DNA from: an uncultured Oscillospiraceae bacterium
Lineage (GTDB): Bacteria > Bacillota > Clostridia > Oscillospirales > Ruminococcaceae
Length of the DNA: 64,000 bases
Direction of reading: 5' to 3'
Assembly (NCBI GenBank): GCA_900543705.1
Contig: UQSL01000003.1
Location: forward strand, 28,439-92,438
Shown here: piece after piece, positions 34,651 to 44,073 of the stretch
How positions within the stretch are numbered: the stretch's first letter is position 1
How the letters are laid out: each line of letters begins with the position of its first letter
Notes under the pieces: generated by a model
Databases searched by the model: none
What the model saw: the letters and a program-made list of their open reading frames with translations, nothing else
Told to the model about the DNA's origin: nothing
Program-made: the position numbers and the translations under genes

Positions 34651-36021
34651 ATGGAACCGACAAAACATAATAAAATGGGGACGCAGAAGATCCCCAGATT
34701 ACTTGTCACAATGTCACTTCCCGCGATGTTTTCCATGCTCATCCAGGCGCTTTACAACATTGTGGACAGTATTTTCGTCGCGCAGATCAATGAGAATGCG
34801 CTGACCGCAGTATCCCTTGCATTTCCGATTCAGACATTAATTCTGGCGGTGTCTGTGGGCACCGGTATCGGCATTAACTCCCTGATTTCCAGAAGGCTTG
34901 GGGAAAAGCGTAAGGAAGAAGCCGGACACGCTGCGGAACACGGAATTATCCTGGCACTGGCAAGCTGGTTGATGTTTGCGCTGTTTGGTGCGCTGTTCAC
35001 TCCCATGTTTTTTAAGGCGTTTACCTCGGATGCGCAGATCGTTGAGTACGGCTGCCAGTACATTTATGTCGTGACAATCTTTACCTTTGGTATCTTTTTG
35101 TCCGTAAATATCGAGAAGATTTTCCAGTCAACCGGGAATATGGTCATCCCGATGTGTCAAAATCTTCTGGGTGCGGCGACAAACCTGATTCTCGACCCAA
35201 TCCTCATCTTCGGGCTGTTCGGATTTCCGAAGCTGGACGTGCTGGGCGCAGCGATTGCAACGGTTTCCGGTCAGATTGTCGGCATGCTTTTCGGACTGAT
35301 TATGCTCTATACGAAAAATCATGAAATCCGCGTGAGCTTTCATGGATTTCGCTTTAGCTGGCAGTCAGTAAAGGATATCTATGCGGTTGGGCTTCCCTCT
35401 ATTATCATGCAGGCGGTTGCGTCGGTGCTGACTGTCTGCCTCAACGGGATTCTCATCGGTTTTTCTTCCACTGCGGTATCAGTACTCGGTATTTACTATA
35501 AGCTCCAGTCGTTTGTCTTTATGCCGGTATTCGGCCTTAACCAGGGCTCCATGCCGATAATGGGTTATAACTATGGCGCAAGAAACCGGAAACGGCTTAT
35601 CAGTACCGTCAAACTCGCCTGTGTCATTGCCTTTTCCATCATGCTGGTGGGAACTCTGATTTTTTGGCTGTTGCCAGGCCTTCTGCTCAAGATGTTCAAC
35701 GCTTCGGATTCGATGCTCTCCATCGGTATCCCGGCGCTCCGCTTAATAAGCCTGAGTTTTTTACTCGCTTCCATCAACATTGTGCTCTCCAACCTTTTCC
35801 AGGCGATGGGTCATGGCGTCAAGAGCTTGATTGTCTCGCTGATTCGCCAGCTTGCCGTAATTCTCCCAGTTGCTTTCCTGCTCTCAAGGGCCATCGGGGT
35901 AAACGGGGTGTGGCTTGCCTTCCCGATTGCAGAGGTCGTGGGTTTTACACTTTCGATTTTGTTCTTCCTGAGTGTTTATCGCAATGAAATCAAGGCCATG
36001 CCGGAGCATTCCGGAGAATAA
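34651..36021 (+). CDS. MATE family efflux transporter
   Basis: 456 residues, twelve membrane helices in two pseudo-repeats. PAMFSMLIQALYNIVDSIFVAQ is the usual first helix. GINSLISRRLGEK is a conserved MatE loop, and NQGSMPIMGYNYGARN is its counterpart in the second half. It exports drugs or metabolites using Na+ or H+. ATG with AAGGGG. A TATAAT box at about 34597 is the likely -10. Confidence 0.94.
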   Translation: MEPTKHNKMGTQKIPRLLVTMSLPAMFSMLIQALYNIVDSIFVAQINENALTAVSLAFPIQTLILAVSVGTGIGINSLISRRLGEKRKEEAGHAAEHGIILALASWLMFALFGALFTPMFFKAFTSDAQIVEYGCQYIYVVTIFTFGIFLSVNIEKIFQSTGNMVIPMCQNLLGAATNLILDPILIFGLFGFPKLDVLGAAIATVSGQIVGMLFGLIMLYTKNHEIRVSFHGFRFSWQSVKDIYAVGLPSIIMQAVASVLTVCLNGILIGFSSTAVSVLGIYYKLQSFVFMPVFGLNQGSMPIMGYNYGARNRKRLISTVKLACVIAFSIMLVGTLIFWLLPGLLLKMFNASDSMLSIGIPALRLISLSFLLASINIVLSNLFQAMGHGVKSLIVSLIRQLAVILPVAFLLSRAIGVNGVWLAFPIAEVVGFTLSILFFLSVYRNEIKAMPEHSGE

Positions 36022-36108
36022 GAATGTTTCCCGTTTCCGAGCTTTTTGATAAATTTCGTTTTAACTGCGTACTTGCACATGGGCACATAAATCAGTATAA
36101 TCACGGAA

Positions 36109-36142
36109 TTCTCCCTCATTCAGCACTTGCCGAATGAGGGAG
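36109..36142. terminator. hairpin between convergent MATE and ypeB genes
   Basis: An 11-12 bp stem CTCCCTCATTC/GAATGAGGGAG with a 9-base loop; no long T tract. It probably ends transcription from both sides. Confidence 0.5.
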
Positions 36143-36148
36143 GATCGG

Positions 36149-37495
36149 TTACATCGTGAGTGTTCCGCTTTCATCCTCTATTAAAATCAAAATGCGCTCT
36201 TCTTCTCCAGTTTGGGTGTCGATATAGACAAGTACGTTCTCACCGTTAATGCCCTCGCATAGAAATTCATAGCAGTAAGCTTCGTTCAGCCCATCGGTGG
36301 GGATGACCGCCATCTGGTAGTTTTTCACCGTCAGCTGGTCACTGAGGATATCTGCCGCCTCCCTGGCAGAGAGCTTTGGTTTTTCGAGTGTACGTGCTTT
36401 GTGGTTGGTCAGATATCCTCTGGCGTCATAGCCGCAAACCACCCCATCGTCGAGCGCGACGGATACCTTGATTAAATCCGTATAGCAGGTGGCCTCTCCC
36501 TCCATGGAGGCAAAGTTTATCGTACACACGCCTTCGGAAATCTCATAGTAGGTGTTTTTCATTCCGGACAGCCCCATGGAAGCGAGATAGCGCGCCCCGG
36601 TCTGGATGGCATAATCCACGGTGTAGCGCTGTTCTAGATGTTCTTTGGAGCAGACTTTGTAGATAAGATATCCTCCGCTCTTGGAAACGGCGGCTTCCTC
36701 AGAGCCATAGGCGAACCGGTAGGCCGGCATCATCCCCTCCTCGTCGGTTTCCTCCAACAGTTTGTTTGTATCCTCTACGCCAAATGCCTTTGCGGCAATC
36801 GATTTTGCCTCCTCTTTGGTGATTTCAGCTTTATCTTTGAGGAGGAGCGGTTCTCTCTGGAGCAGATGGTCGGAAAACGGCCCGTCATAAATCAGGGTTG
36901 GATAGCTGACAAAATCGTCCTCCAGTTCAGCAAATCCGGAAAGATTCATGGTCTCCTTAGAGCCGTCATCCTGCGCATGCGCGGTCAGAATGTCTTCTAA
37001 ATTTGTCACACCCGCGTCAAGGTCGCTTTTCATCTGTGTGACGGAGTCGTTCATCTGCTTGGCGTATTCCCCCAGTGTGCTAAGTGTATCGCGTTCTTCC
37101 TGAGTGATTTCTCCCTTTCCGACAACTTTTTTTGCCAGTGTCATGGAATATTCCCCGACCTGGGAAAGAAAACGGTTGGTATTTAGCAGATGAAAATCGC
37201 TTACCGGCAAGCGGGAAAGGCAGTTTTTCGCAACGCCCGCATCCTTCCACAGCTTGGCGGAGAGTCCGGATACCTGCGCCGGGGTTGAGGCGTACATTCC
37301 TTTTTCCAGCGTGACCGAGAGGCTGGAAAGGGAATCGGAGAGATCGGAAAGCGCATACTGGTATTCGAACTGTACCTGTGCTCGGTATTTTTGCTCGGCT
37401 TGGTAGCTCTGCGCAAGCGCGCCGGAGCAGACAAGGATTCCGGCCGTAAGGAAACTGACGGTGCGGATCATTGCTCGCTTGGAAATTGTTATCAT
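36149..37495 (-). CDS. ypeB: spore germination protein YpeB
   Basis: 448 residues from the ATG at 37495, behind GGAGGTAA. An N-terminal membrane anchor (VSFLTAGILVCSGALA) is followed by a long helical region and repeated PepSY-like domains (KEEAKSIAAKAFGV and SAREAADILSDQL). In Bacillus and Clostridium, YpeB protects and localises the cortex-lytic enzyme SleB in the spore. sleB is usually adjacent but is not found beside it here. It indicates a spore former. No odd lesions. Confidence 0.86.
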   Translation of the reverse strand: MITISKRAMIRTVSFLTAGILVCSGALAQSYQAEQKYRAQVQFEYQYALSDLSDSLSSLSVTLEKGMYASTPAQVSGLSAKLWKDAGVAKNCLSRLPVSDFHLLNTNRFLSQVGEYSMTLAKKVVGKGEITQEERDTLSTLGEYAKQMNDSVTQMKSDLDAGVTNLEDILTAHAQDDGSKETMNLSGFAELEDDFVSYPTLIYDGPFSDHLLQREPLLLKDKAEITKEEAKSIAAKAFGVEDTNKLLEETDEEGMMPAYRFAYGSEEAAVSKSGGYLIYKVCSKEHLEQRYTVDYAIQTGARYLASMGLSGMKNTYYEISEGVCTINFASMEGEATCYTDLIKVSVALDDGVVCGYDARGYLTNHKARTLEKPKLSAREAADILSDQLTVKNYQMAVIPTDGLNEAYCYEFLCEGINGENVLVYIDTQTGEEERILILIEDESGTLTM

Positions 37496-37604
37496 AAAAT
37501 TACCTCCATCCGGTGGGATTTGGGAAAAAAGTCTGATACCCGCTAAATTTACAGGCATATTCTGCCCTGATTTTATTAAAAATATGTAAATGAATCGTTT
37601 GCAA

Positions 37605-37633
37605 TTGCAATGCTCCTTTCAAAAATGTATAAT
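37605..37633 (+). promoter_or_regulatory. promoter of the nifS-thiI operon
   Basis: TTGCAA (37605-37610), 17-base spacer, TATAAT (37628-37633), about 60 bases before the ATG. Confidence 0.75.
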
Positions 37634-37699
37634 AAAAACTATATATTCTGCGAAAAAGCGGGATTTTGGACGAATTTGAGCATAAGGGTGATTTGAGGA

Positions 37700-38836
37700 A
37701 TGCTGCATTATCTGGATAACAGCGCAACGACTGCGGTAGACCCGCGGGTGGCTCAGCGGATTTACGATACGATGACAACTTGTTATGGGAACCCCTCCTC
37801 GTTGCATATGCTGGGGCTGCAGGCGGAACAGGTCATACGAACCGCTGCAAAGCAGGTGGCCTCCTGTATCGGCTGCAAGCCGGAGGAACTCTATTTTACT
37901 TCTGGGGGAACGGAAGCCAACAACCTTGCCATTTTCGGTGCAGCCTATGCCAAAAAACGGACGGCAAAGCGCATCGTGACAACTGCCATCGAGCATTCCT
38001 CAGTGCTGGATGCCTGCCGGGAGCTCGAAAAGGAGGGCTTTGAGGTCGTTTTTGTAAAACCGGAACCGGACGGGCATGTCTTCACAGAAAACCTGGTGAA
38101 GGCGGTGGATGAAAACACCTCCCTTGTCAGCGCAATGCTTGTCAATAATGAAATTGGAACCATTCTCGATGTTGCGGGCATGGCAAAACAGATCCGACGG
38201 ATAAACCCGAACATCCTGATTCATTGCGATGCAGTACAGGCATTCGGCAAGCTTCCTATCTCGGTCAAGGAGCTCGGGGTGGATTTGCTCACTGCAAGCG
38301 GGCATAAAATCCATGCGCCTAAGGGAATCGGATTTCTCTACAAATCGGACAAAGCGCGTATTTTGCCGCGTACCTTCGGCGGAGAGCAACAGAAGCGCCT
38401 GCGCCCGGGTACCGAGTGTGTCCCGCTCATTGCAGGGCTCGGCCTTGCGGCAGAACTTGCCTGTGCAAGGCTTAAGGAGAACGAAGAGCGGGTCAAAGCG
38501 CTAAACTATCAGTTGCGCGAACGCGTGCTGCAAATCCCGGAACTTGTCATCAACTCACCGGACGACGCCTCGCCCTATGTGTTGAATGTGTCCGCACTGG
38601 GCTTCCGCTCGGAGATTTTGCTGCATTTTCTCGAACAGAATGAGGTCTATGTTTCCAGCGGCTCCGCCTGCGCACAGGGCGCGAAAAGCCATGTGCTCGA
38701 AGCGATGGGACTCGGACGGCGACGGGTCGACAGCGCCATCCGGGTTAGCCTGAGCAAGTACAGCACCGAGGAAGACGTCCGGGCCTTTGCGGACAGCCTT
38801 GGGTCAGCCAGACAAAAACTATTCAGGAGCAGATAA
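37700..38836 (+). CDS. cysteine desulfurase (NifS/IscS family)
   Basis: 378 residues, PLP enzyme. YLDNSATT at the start, TSGGTEANN, HSSVLDAC (His stacking on PLP), ASGHKIHAPKG (PLP lysine) and the sulfur-carrying cysteine in SSGSACAQGAKSH are intact. It provides sulfur from cysteine. It sits directly before thiI with the stop and next ATG adjacent, so it most likely supplies ThiI for tRNA 4-thiouridine rather than acting as the general Fe-S enzyme. Confidence 0.93.
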   Translation: MLHYLDNSATTAVDPRVAQRIYDTMTTCYGNPSSLHMLGLQAEQVIRTAAKQVASCIGCKPEELYFTSGGTEANNLAIFGAAYAKKRTAKRIVTTAIEHSSVLDACRELEKEGFEVVFVKPEPDGHVFTENLVKAVDENTSLVSAMLVNNEIGTILDVAGMAKQIRRINPNILIHCDAVQAFGKLPISVKELGVDLLTASGHKIHAPKGIGFLYKSDKARILPRTFGGEQQKRLRPGTECVPLIAGLGLAAELACARLKENEERVKALNYQLRERVLQIPELVINSPDDASPYVLNVSALGFRSEILLHFLEQNEVYVSSGSACAQGAKSHVLEAMGLGRRRVDSAIRVSLSKYSTEEDVRAFADSLGSARQKLFRSR

Positions 38837-40009
38837 ATGAAAGAGATTGTACTCATCAAAAACGGAGAAATCGCCTTGAAGGGGCTCAACCGTGCCACCT
38901 TTGAGGATATCATGATAAAAAATATGCGACGCAGGTTATCCCGACTTGGTAAATTCAAGATTACCAAAGCGCAGTCGACAGTCTACGTCGAACCTTCGGA
39001 CGAGGGCATTGATTTGGATGAGGCTGTGGAAATCCTGAAAAAGGTGTTCGGCATTGCTGCAATGTCCCGTGCCCTTGTTACGGAAAAAAAGCTGGAGACC
39101 ATCGAGAGTGACGCAGTGGAATACCTGCGCGATACACTGACGCGGGCAAAGACCTTCAAGGTCGAGGCAAAACGCTCGGACAAAAATTTTCCCTACAAAT
39201 CCCCAGAGATTTGCCGGGAAGTCGGCGGACACCTGCTTGAGCATTATCCGCATCTAAAGGTGGATGTCCACCATCCCGATATTGTCGTCACCGTGGAGGT
39301 GCGCGATTTCGCAGCCTACGTGCATGCGGGCGTGATCCAGGGCGCGGGCGGAATCCCCATCGGCTCGAGCGGTAAGGCGATGCTGCTTATCTCCGGCGGC
39401 ATCGACAGCCCGGTCGCGGGTTACATGATGGCAAAACGCGGCCTGATCCTGGATGCCGTCCACTTTGTCAGCCCGCCCTATACCAGCGAGCGCGCCAAGC
39501 TCAAGGTCATCGAGCTTGCGCAGGAGATGTGCGAATACTGCGGGACCATCCGCCTGCATATCGTCCCGTTTACCCATATCCAGGAGCAAATTAAGGAGCA
39601 TTGCCCGGAAGAGCTGTTTACCATTATCATGCGCCGGTTTATGATGCGTATTGCCGAGCGTGTGGCAAAGCAAAACAGCTGCCAAGCGCTGATTACCGGC
39701 GAGAGTATGGGGCAGGTGGCGAGCCAGACGCTTGGCGCCATCGCCTGTACTGACCGGGTATGCAGCATGCCGGTATTCCGCCCGCTTATCGGGATGGATA
39801 AAAGCGAGATCATCGAAATTTCCCGCAAAATCGATACCTTTGAAACCTCCATCCTCCCCTATGAGGACTGCTGTACTGTGTTTACTCCGCGTCATCCGCG
39901 CACTAGGCCTTCCGTCTCCATGGTGGAGACGGCCGAAGCTGCGCTTGACATTCAAACGCTGATAGATGAGGCGGTTTGCGGCATTAAAGTCGAAACCGCG
40001 CGCCTGTAA
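38837..40009 (+). CDS. thiI: tRNA 4-thiouridine synthase ThiI (no rhodanese domain)
   Basis: 390 residues. N-terminal ferredoxin-like and THUMP domains bind tRNA; the PP-loop LLISGGIDSPVAGYM near residue 180 activates uridine 8 with ATP. TGESMGQVASQTL and PYEDCCTVFTPRHPRT follow. The C-terminal rhodanese domain of enterobacterial ThiI is absent, as is normal in Firmicutes, where the paired desulfurase gives sulfur directly. ATG immediately after the desulfurase stop. Confidence 0.95.
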   Translation: MKEIVLIKNGEIALKGLNRATFEDIMIKNMRRRLSRLGKFKITKAQSTVYVEPSDEGIDLDEAVEILKKVFGIAAMSRALVTEKKLETIESDAVEYLRDTLTRAKTFKVEAKRSDKNFPYKSPEICREVGGHLLEHYPHLKVDVHHPDIVVTVEVRDFAAYVHAGVIQGAGGIPIGSSGKAMLLISGGIDSPVAGYMMAKRGLILDAVHFVSPPYTSERAKLKVIELAQEMCEYCGTIRLHIVPFTHIQEQIKEHCPEELFTIIMRRFMMRIAERVAKQNSCQALITGESMGQVASQTLGAIACTDRVCSMPVFRPLIGMDKSEIIEISRKIDTFETSILPYEDCCTVFTPRHPRTRPSVSMVETAEAALDIQTLIDEAVCGIKVETARL

Positions 40010-40034
40010 CCTGTCGGGAAAGAGAGGTTTTTCT

Positions 40035-42758
40035 ATGAATGCAGAAATTATCGTAGTCGGCAGCCAGGAAGAGGTTGCCGACGCTGCCCTGAAAAATGCG
40101 GAATACCTAAAAGAGAAACTCAAAGAAGTTGGAATCACCCTGGCGGGCCAATCCGCTGCGCTGACAAATCCACAGCGCTTGGAACGGCTGTTTGCTTCGG
40201 CGCTCGACCGCAGTGAGGTGGTCATCATTACCGGCGGACTCGGGAACGGGGAGGATGCCATCTCCAAGGACTGTATCTGCCAGACCCTGGGGCTGTCCCT
40301 GGAATTAAACGAGGAAGTGCTCAGCCGGGTCAAGGCCTATGTGGACCGGGTCGGAGAAACTATGAACGAAACCTATGTCCACCAGGCGATGTTTCCGCGA
40401 CATGCGGTTATCTTCAAGAACCAAATGAGTGCCTCCTGCGGCTTTGCCATCAAGGGGACTAACAAGATTATCCTGATATTGCCAGGACAGCCGGAGGAAC
40501 TCGCCGACATGTTCGAGCAGGAGGTATTGCCGTTTTTACAGCAGAATTCCACGAACACAACGGCAAACCATACACTGCGTGTCGCAGGGCTCTCCCTGCA
40601 GGATGTGCAGGAGAAAATCGGACATCTTACCGGCCTTATCAATCCTTCTGTGGAGACGGCTGAGGAAAATGGGGAGGTCCTCATCTCCATCCATGCAAAG
40701 GCCAATACCCGCCACCATGCGGAAAACGCCTGCGCCTCGGTCATCAAGCAGGTACAGCAGATATTGGGCGATCATGTCTACGGACAGGATGCCAAGGGTA
40801 TTGAGCAGGTCGTTTGCCACAAATTACAGTCCTCACAGCAGAGCATTTCCCTGTGCGAGCTTGGCAGTGCGGGCGCTATCAGAAAACGGATTTTAGAAGA
40901 TGAGCAGGGCGCTTCGGTTCTTATTGATAGTGGTATGAGTGATCCGCTATCCTACCTGCCGCAAAAGCTGACGGATAAGTTTTCCCCGGTGAGCAGGGAA
41001 TCGGCGGTATATCTTGCCAAAGCGGCAAGCGATCTGACTCAGTCCACGTTTGGCGTGGCGTTTGTCTCCCCGACGCAGCGGGCAGTCTCCCTCTCTCACA
41101 AGACTCCGAAAAATGTGGTCTATGCCGCTGTCTATCAAAACGGAAAGGGCTGGGTGCAGGAATTCCCGGCAACAGCACAGTCGATTGCCGACGCTGGGGC
41201 TTGGGCGCTCAACATGATCCGCCTGTGTTTGGATCGATCCCCGTCCGTGATGGAGCAGGCCTATGATGTCAACCATGCTGGTGTGCTTAAGGGACCGAAA
41301 AACCGCGGAACAACGGCACAAGCCGCCGTTTCCTCGGATGGGGAAGAAGCGTCTGTCAAGGAACAGAAGCGGAAAGATAAAAATGGCAAAAGACCATGGT
41401 ATAAAAAGGTTTTCGGTTACTGCATTCCAATGAAAAATGATTCCGTCGGGGAAATTATCCGTAAAATCTTCTTTACGCTCGGTACGCTGATCTGCATTGG
41501 ATGCCTGATTTTCATCACCGCACATTACGCGTCCTATTTCACCACACAAAAACAGAATGAGTCTCTCAAGCACCTGCTCACCGAGTCGACCAGTATCCCG
41601 AGCAATTACCCAAAAGGGTACCTGGAAAAGTTTGCAGGGCTGTATAAGGTGAATAAGGATATCGCCGGCTGGCTGGAAATCAAAGATACCAACATCGATT
41701 ACCCGGTTGTCAAGGGAACAGACAACACCACCTACCTGAAAAAGAGTTTCCGCGGGAAGAAGGACAAACACGGGACGATATTCATGGATTACCGCAACGA
41801 TGCGAGAATTAAAGGCTCGAACCTAGTACTGTACGGAAGTAATCTGAAAGATAACACCATGTTCAGTAACTTGATAAACTATAAGGATATCGCCTATTAC
41901 CGAGACCATCCGACGATTAACTTTGATACGGTCTATGAAGAAGCCAAGTGGAAGATTATCGGTGCATTCCTGACAACTGAAGTGGGCACGGATGCAAATT
42001 CTCTCGCGTTTGGTGAGTTCCTCTACCCTAGAAGCCCAGAGGAGTTCGATTGGTTTATCGGCGAGGTGAACAAACGCTCCTATCTGAATACCGGCGTGGA
42101 TGTCAAATTCAGCGATACCCTGCTGACTCTCGCCACTCCGACAGATGAGCTGACAAACGGCTACTTTGTCGTTGTTGCCCGTCAGGTTCGGGAGGGGGAA
42201 ACGGCAAACGTGGATACCGCTTCCGCCAAGCAGAATTCCTCTCCCCTGATGCCGGAAAGCTGGTATGTCACCTATGGAGGCAGCGCGCCGGGCGGAGTGA
42301 CCGCTGCGGCAAACCCTCTTGGCGGATATGCCAACGTCAAGGAGAATATGTTCGGTTATGTGGACCCAGATGCAAAGGACGATAATTCCGCTTCCTCCAA
42401 GACCTCCAGCAAGAAGAACTCTTCGAGCAAAGCCGTCTCTTCGGAGGAAGAGGAGAACCGGGCATCTAATTCAAGCAAACCCTCGGTTGCCACACCGGAG
42501 GAACCCGAGGAATCTACCTATACTCCCCCTGCGAATCCTCCCGAGCCAACAGACCCGGATGGGGGGACCGATGTCGGTACGCCTTCAACGGGCAAGGAGG
42601 AGGGAACCGGCGGCGGTACGGAGGAGGGAACCGGTGGCGGCTCGCCCCCAACAGACCCGGAGGAGGGAACCGGTGACGGTACGGAGGAGGGAACCGGCGG
42701 CGGTACGACTCCATCATCCCCGGATGACGAAACGAATACGACCACACAGGCTGAATAG
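40035..42758 (+). CDS. CinA-like / transmembrane / pseudo-sortase B fusion protein with acidic low-complexity tail
   Basis: 907 residues from the ATG at 40035 (AGAGAGG upstream). Residues 1-165 resemble the molybdopterin-binding domain of CinA (ITGGLGNGEDAIS, ILPGQPEEL), with altered key positions (GGLGPT-type loop changed). Residues 255-400 resemble the CinA C-terminal deamidase domain, but the ESCTGG-type motif reads ELGSAG. A basic linker and one helix (about 477-500, TLGTLICIGCLIFITAHY) follow. Residues 534-722 align with class B sortase. However, the catalytic His is Ser602 (YGSNLKDNTMF), the Cys is Pro702 (LTLATP) and the Arg position appears to be Gly. The tail (775-907) is Ser/Lys, then Pro/Glu/Gly/Thr repeats. 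Predicted topology: CinA half inside, sortase-like domain and tail outside. A receptor or scaffold role is inferred. Confidence 0.85.
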   Translation: MNAEIIVVGSQEEVADAALKNAEYLKEKLKEVGITLAGQSAALTNPQRLERLFASALDRSEVVIITGGLGNGEDAISKDCICQTLGLSLELNEEVLSRVKAYVDRVGETMNETYVHQAMFPRHAVIFKNQMSASCGFAIKGTNKIILILPGQPEELADMFEQEVLPFLQQNSTNTTANHTLRVAGLSLQDVQEKIGHLTGLINPSVETAEENGEVLISIHAKANTRHHAENACASVIKQVQQILGDHVYGQDAKGIEQVVCHKLQSSQQSISLCELGSAGAIRKRILEDEQGASVLIDSGMSDPLSYLPQKLTDKFSPVSRESAVYLAKAASDLTQSTFGVAFVSPTQRAVSLSHKTPKNVVYAAVYQNGKGWVQEFPATAQSIADAGAWALNMIRLCLDRSPSVMEQAYDVNHAGVLKGPKNRGTTAQAAVSSDGEEASVKEQKRKDKNGKRPWYKKVFGYCIPMKNDSVGEIIRKIFFTLGTLICIGCLIFITAHYASYFTTQKQNESLKHLLTESTSIPSNYPKGYLEKFAGLYKVNKDIAGWLEIKDTNIDYPVVKGTDNTTYLKKSFRGKKDKHGTIFMDYRNDARIKGSNLVLYGSNLKDNTMFSNLINYKDIAYYRDHPTINFDTVYEEAKWKIIGAFLTTEVGTDANSLAFGEFLYPRSPEEFDWFIGEVNKRSYLNTGVDVKFSDTLLTLATPTDELTNGYFVVVARQVREGETANVDTASAKQNSSPLMPESWYVTYGGSAPGGVTAAANPLGGYANVKENMFGYVDPDAKDDNSASSKTSSKKNSSSKAVSSEEEENRASNSSKPSVATPEEPEESTYTPPANPPEPTDPDGGTDVGTPSTGKEEGTGGGTEEGTGGGSPPTDPEEGTGDGTEEGTGGGTTPSSPDDETNTTTQAE
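42596..42715 (+). repeat. imperfect coding repeats for EEGTGGGT-type units
   Basis: Four copies of a roughly 24-base unit (GAGGAGGGAACCGGCGGCGG variants) encode EEGTGGG or EEGTGDG at the C-terminus of the fusion protein, interrupted by a TDP/SPP spacer. Copy number is likely to vary between strains. Confidence 0.8.
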
Positions 42759-42766
42759 AATAACCA

Positions 42767-42799
42767 CATCCCGGAGGAACCCCCTCCGGGATGTTTTTT
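42767..42799 (+). terminator. terminator after the fusion gene
   Basis: An 11-bp stem CATCCCGGAGG/CCTCCGGGATG with a short loop and TTTTTTG tail. Confidence 0.88.
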
Positions 42800-42929
42800 G
42801 CAGGCATTTTGTTTTTTTTAGAGGCGGTAACACGCCTTTTCTATGAGTTTTCACAAAATGGCTGTGTTTTCTCCCTTACCCTGTGATATGATAACAATAA
42901 CAAATAAATGAACCGGAGTGTATCAATAT

Positions 42930-43126
42930 ATGGAACAGAAGAAAATCGATGGATCAGCGAATTGTCGCGTAAGCAGCGAAGCGTGGGACTTACCGGAGAA
43001 GAACAACAGGAGCAGCAGGCGCTTCGGCAGGAGTATTTGCAGGCGATTCGGAAAAACCTCAAAGCAACTCTGGACAGGGCCTATGTGGTAGACCAGGACG
43101 GCAGTGCCAAAAAGCTGGGAAAATAG
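42930..43126 (+). pseudogene. DUF896 (YnzC-like) small protein with N-terminal frameshift
   Basis: The expected protein would start MEQKKID at the ATG at 42930 (GGAG upstream) and continue ISELSRKQRSVGLT, then EYLQAIRKNLKATLDRAY, the DUF896 pattern. A single missing base after the GAT codon at about 42950 puts these parts in different frames. The downstream frame is open from an ATG at 42908, giving an altered N-terminus but without a ribosome site. Probably inactive, or a sequencing error. Confidence 0.65.
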
Positions 43127-43143
43127 CGTGAGGGGAATACAAT

Positions 43144-44073
43144 ATGGCAATTAACAAGGTGATGCGGCAGGCGCTCAAAGCCCTGTCCTATCCGGATTTG
43201 GACACGAAAAACACCTATAAAGTACAGCGTGCGGCAATCAATCTGACGCACGCCCATATCCTGCGTCCATTTTATAAAATCTGGGACCATAAGGTGGACG
43301 CCGGCGACCATGAAATTCCGGTGCGGATCTTTTCCCCGGAAGTCAAAGGGAATTTCCCGGTGCTGCTGTTTTTCCACGGCGGCGGCTGGGTGACAGGGAA
43401 TATCGACAGCTATGACAAGGTGTGCACCGACATGGCGCATATCACCCGCCACCGGGTGGTTTCCGTGGATTACCGTCTGGCCCCGGAGCACCCTTTTCCC
43501 GCCGGCCTCGACGACTGTTACCGGGTAACAAAGGAAATCTTTGAGGATCCATCCCTTTTTGGGATTAAGACAGATGATATTACTCTGATTGGGGACAGCG
43601 CGGGCGGTAATCTGGCGGCGGCAGTTTCCCTGATGGCGCGCGACCGGGGGGATTTTTTGCCCCGCAGGCAGATACTCATCTATCCGGCAACGTATAACGA
43701 CCACAGTGAGACATCTCCTTTTGCCTCGGTGCATGAAAATGGAAAGGGGTACCTGCTTACAAGCAAAAAAGTGTGCGATTATATGGATTTGTACCAGAGC
43801 AGCAATGAGGACCGGCTAAACCCCTATTTTGCCCCGCTCCTCTCCGAGTATTTAGACCATCAGCCAGACACGCTGATTATTACAGCGGAATATGACCCGC
43901 TGCGGGATGAAGGGGAAGCCTATGGACGAAAGCTCGAACGTTTCGGCAACCATGTGGAGATGCACCGCATCCGGGATGCATTGCACGGCTTTTTATCCCT
44001 GAGCCCCCGGTTTGCGCACGTCAAAAAGGCATACCGGTATATCAACCGGTTTCTGGGTGAGGTGAACAAGTAA
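43144..44073 (+). CDS. alpha/beta hydrolase (HSL/acetyl-esterase family)
   Basis: 309 residues, no signal peptide. The oxyanion motif FFHGGGW, the nucleophile elbow GDSAGGN, Asp in EYDPLRDEG and His in DALHGF make a complete triad. It belongs to the hormone-sensitive-lipase-like esterases that remove short acyl groups. ATG behind GAGGGG. The next gene begins on the base after its stop, so the esterase and the acyltransferase-like protein are made together and may act on the same ester. Confidence 0.9.
   Translation: MAINKVMRQALKALSYPDLDTKNTYKVQRAAINLTHAHILRPFYKIWDHKVDAGDHEIPVRIFSPEVKGNFPVLLFFHGGGWVTGNIDSYDKVCTDMAHITRHRVVSVDYRLAPEHPFPAGLDDCYRVTKEIFEDPSLFGIKTDDITLIGDSAGGNLAAAVSLMARDRGDFLPRRQILIYPATYNDHSETSPFASVHENGKGYLLTSKKVCDYMDLYQSSNEDRLNPYFAPLLSEYLDHQPDTLIITAEYDPLRDEGEAYGRKLERFGNHVEMHRIRDALHGFLSLSPRFAHVKKAYRYINRFLGEVNK

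Noticed and set aside
39254..40333. 359-residue minus-strand open frame across thiI
   Set aside because: Shadow of thiI and the start of the fusion gene; composition rich in Ser/Arg as expected for an antisense frame.
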